A DNA stretch of 6,665 nucleotides from an uncultured Clostridia bacterium (GTDB taxonomy: Bacteria; Bacillota; Clostridia; Lachnospirales; Lachnospiraceae). Position 1 is the stretch's first letter. Each line of letters begins with the position of its first letter. This document shows, one piece after another, positions 4,673-6,665 of this stretch. The DNA lies in contig CALZBV010000140.1 of the NCBI GenBank assembly GCA_945622055.1, positions 1-6,665 on the forward strand, read 5' to 3'. Made by a program: the position numbers and the translations under genes. The notes under the pieces were generated by a model. It worked only from the letters and a program-made list of their open reading frames with translations, did no database searches and had not been told where the DNA came from.

Positions 4673-6607
4673 TTGAGCGGAATTTATGGTTATCTTCGGT
4701 CTTCCGCCGAATCGGATGAAACATTACTGAAACGTCTTGAATTATGGAACCGCGCCTATGGAAACAGAGGGTGCAAACAGCACTTCAGCTCTCATTTCGG
4801 TCTGGGCTGCAATCTGGAAAAACTTTCCGATAACGCACCGTTCGGTTCTCCTGTATTTCAGATTGAAGACTCCGTTTATGCAATCGATGCTCTTTTATAT
4901 AATCGTGAGGAACTCCTCCAAAAAGGCAGTTTTTCCGCAGAGCTTTCCGATGAGGAACTGCTTGTCCATTACCTGAACAGCTTCGGTATCGGCGCGCTTG
5001 CCGAGGTAAACGGTGATTTCAGCGGTGCGATTTTGGATTTGAAAACCAATCAGCTTACCCTGTTCCGCGATCATATCGGCGTACGTCCTTTGTATTACTA
5101 CCTGGAAAAAGACTTTACTGCTTTTTCCACCGATATCCGTGCTCTGACCGCTCTTCCTTCCGCTGATACTTCAATCAACGAGGAATGGCTTTATAAATCC
5201 GTAATGGGGCTTTCTACGATTCATCCGACGCAGACTGAGTTTTCCCATATTTTCTGTGTCCCGCCTGCAGGCATTCTGACATTCCGGTTAAATGACGATT
5301 CCATAACCGTCTGTACCAAAGCCTATTGGACCATCGGCAAAAAAAAGATCCGTCTTTCCTCTGAAAAAGAATATCAGGAAAAGCTTCGCGAACTGATCTC
5401 CGATGCCGTAACCAGACGTCTTTCTGCTGCTTCCGGTCCGTTTGGTGCCGAGCTGTCCGGCGGACTCGACTCCGGTGTCATTGATATTCTGCTGAACCGT
5501 ACCGGACGGAAAGGGTTCTATTTTTCCTGGTCCTCCTCCCCGGAGGATCTCCCTCTTGTTCCGAAGGACGAACGCCTCGTGATACAGGATATCTGCAACC
5601 AGGAAAATATATCCTGCAGCTATCTTCCACGTACCCTGACATTGGATTCCACAAGCATTATCGCCAATCATATGCGTGATGCCGGCTTTCCGCTGAGTGA
5701 TGCTGACCACGAATCCTTCCGCTACCTGCTTACCCCGTCAACAAATATTCTGCAGATCTGTGAAACTGCACAGTTTCTGAACCGTTCCGGTGCAAAGATC
5801 GTTTTTACCGGTCATGGAGGAGATGAAGGAGTAAGCCATAGAAGCCGCCCTTATGAGCTTTTTCATTATCATGAATACTATCGTTTTTTAAGACTCCTCT
5901 GGTCAAGGACCCACGGGAAAAAGCATCGAATTGCCAAAACCCTGAAAGCCTGCTATGACAACCTCTGGAAAAGACGTGCAGAATATCATGACCCGCTTCA
6001 GACATTTCTTTCCACGCCTGATCTGCTTCAGCCAGAGTTTGCAGCTCGTTTCAGGAAATTAAAGACACTTCGTCACCTGTTCGGTTTTGACCCGGTTGCT
6101 TACATTCGTAACGGCGGAAGCAGGTTCCGTCTTGAGGCAGTTGCCCAACTGGGAGCTTACAACGGAGTTCGCTATGTTGTTCCCTACCTGGACTACCGCG
6201 TTGTCGATTATGCCGTTTCCATTCCCCGCTACCTTTATCTGCGCGGGTTCCGCAACCGCTTCATTTTTCGTGAAGCTTTCAAGGATCTGATGCCAAAATC
6301 ACTGTATATCCTGCAGGACAAACGTGATACAAGTATGCTGAATGCCGAACCGGATCCGAACTGGTTTGAAGAATTCCGGAAAAACAGGGAGGAATGCTTC
6401 GCAAAGCTCTCACGTGAGAAATGGAGCAGATACCTGAATTTTGAACTTCTGGATACTTGGATCAATCAGGGAAAACCAACGGAGGAGGAACAGCCGCTTT
6501 GTGAAAATATTATGCATCACGTCTCCACCCTTGCTTTGCTGGAAACGATCACAACCAAAGCAAGAGAAGTTACAGATGCCGCGCTGAAGGAAAACGCATC
6601 AAAATAA
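4673..6607 (+). CDS. Lasso peptide cyclase, asparagine synthetase-like (macrolactam synthetase)
   Basis: A 644-residue asparagine synthetase B homologue. It would activate the ring-forming Glu or Asp side chain of the precursor with ATP and close the macrolactam with the core's N-terminus. The N-terminal glutaminase-like domain (about 1-210) starts SGIYGYL with serine in place of the catalytic Cys2, so it cannot release ammonia from glutamine, as in lasso cyclases. YNREEL (76-81) and FRDHIGVRPL (131-140) belong to this domain. The synthetase domain has the ATP pyrophosphatase loop SGGLDS at 262-267, GHGGDE at 380-385 and PYLDYRVVD at 504-512. The start is a TTG at 4673 with AAGGAGG 8 bp upstream. 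It follows the precursor by 93 bp across a terminator, so expression probably depends on read-through. The gene appears intact, with its TAA 4 bp from an inserted group II intron end. Confidence 0.9.
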   Translation: MSGIYGYLRSSAESDETLLKRLELWNRAYGNRGCKQHFSSHFGLGCNLEKLSDNAPFGSPVFQIEDSVYAIDALLYNREELLQKGSFSAELSDEELLVHYLNSFGIGALAEVNGDFSGAILDLKTNQLTLFRDHIGVRPLYYYLEKDFTAFSTDIRALTALPSADTSINEEWLYKSVMGLSTIHPTQTEFSHIFCVPPAGILTFRLNDDSITVCTKAYWTIGKKKIRLSSEKEYQEKLRELISDAVTRRLSAASGPFGAELSGGLDSGVIDILLNRTGRKGFYFSWSSSPEDLPLVPKDERLVIQDICNQENISCSYLPRTLTLDSTSIIANHMRDAGFPLSDADHESFRYLLTPSTNILQICETAQFLNRSGAKIVFTGHGGDEGVSHRSRPYELFHYHEYYRFLRLLWSRTHGKKHRIAKTLKACYDNLWKRRAEYHDPLQTFLSTPDLLQPEFAARFRKLKTLRHLFGFDPVAYIRNGGSRFRLEAVAQLGAYNGVRYVVPYLDYRVVDYAVSIPRYLYLRGFRNRFIFREAFKDLMPKSLYILQDKRDTSMLNAEPDPNWFEEFRKNREECFAKLSREKWSRYLNFELLDTWINQGKPTEEEQPLCENIMHHVSTLALLETITTKAREVTDAALKENASK

Positions 6608-6611
6608 CCTA

Positions 6612-6665
6612 ATCGAGTAGGAGGGAAAATTAAATAAATTTTCCCGACCTCTCACACCACCGTGC
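6612..6665 (-). mobile_element. 3' end of a group II intron (domain VI and edge of domain V), minus strand, partial
   Basis: Read on the minus strand, GCACGGTGGTGTGAGAGGTC followed by a hairpin and CCTACTCGAT resembles the conserved 3' end of bacterial group II introns. Domain VI can be folded: GAG (6653-6651) with CTC (6617-6615), AGG (6650-6648) with CCT (6621-6619), then a 9-bp stem GGGAAAATT (6645-6637) with AATTTTCCC (6631-6623) around a 5-nt loop. A6618 is left bulged between the two outer pairs, 7 nt from the predicted 3' end at 6612, where the branch-point adenosine should be. The intron would end in AT, matching the usual AY rule. GCACGGT at the edge fits the 3' strand of domain V. 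The rest, including any reverse transcriptase, lies beyond the window. Confidence 0.75.

Noticed and set aside
5288..5710. A 140-codon open frame on the minus strand
   Set aside because: It is antisense to the well-supported cyclase gene and has no family motif or ribosome binding site.
4673..6607. The cyclase considered as a true glutamine-dependent asparagine synthetase
   Set aside because: Cys2, needed for glutaminase activity, is replaced by Ser, and the gene follows a lasso-type precursor.

Overview
The window looks like DNA from a low-to-moderate GC member of the Bacillota, most likely the Clostridia (a gut Lachnospiraceae-type organism fits). The reasons are the strong AGGAGG-type ribosome binding sites, sigma-A-like promoters, an AraC regulator divergent to a sugar operon, a paeninodin-type lasso precursor and a bacterial group II intron end. 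No species can be named from the sequence alone.

Left half (1-4090): a carbohydrate-catabolism locus. Three minus-strand genes are read right to left. They are two paralogous Gfo/Idh/MocA-family NAD(P)-dependent oxidoreductases (2109-3104 and 906-2066) and a sugar phosphate isomerase/epimerase-type TIM barrel (840 down to the window edge, so the 3' end is missing). The genes are close together (42 and 65 bp gaps), have good ribosome binding sites and no terminator between them, so they are probably one operon. A divergent AraC-family regulator (3224-4090, plus strand) shares a 119-bp promoter region that contains a 7-bp inverted repeat. The likely theme is oxidation of a sugar or glycoside to a keto-sugar followed by isomerisation, epimerisation or elimination. 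The substrate cannot be read from the sequence.

Middle (4091-4399): a gene-free stretch. It holds a weak hairpin after the regulator, a perfect 8-bp-stem palindrome and a near-consensus promoter (TTGACA, 17 bp, TATGAT) reading rightward.

Right half (4400-6607): the front of a lasso-peptide biosynthetic cluster. A 59-residue precursor with a WxxP-type leader is followed by a strong hairpin terminator/attenuator and then a 644-residue asparagine-synthetase-like lasso cyclase with a TTG start. The cyclase lacks the glutaminase Cys2 but keeps the SGGLDS ATP-binding loop. The precursor's predicted core is unusually long because it ends in four exact DET repeats (9-bp DNA units) and a final KLS. 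The leader-binding protein, leader peptidase, any kinase and the exporter expected for such a cluster are not in the window.

Right edge (6612-6665): the sequence on the minus strand folds as domain VI of a group II intron, with a bulged branch-point A. It begins only 4 bp after the cyclase stop, so a retroelement appears to be inserted directly behind the cyclase and may separate it from the rest of the cluster.
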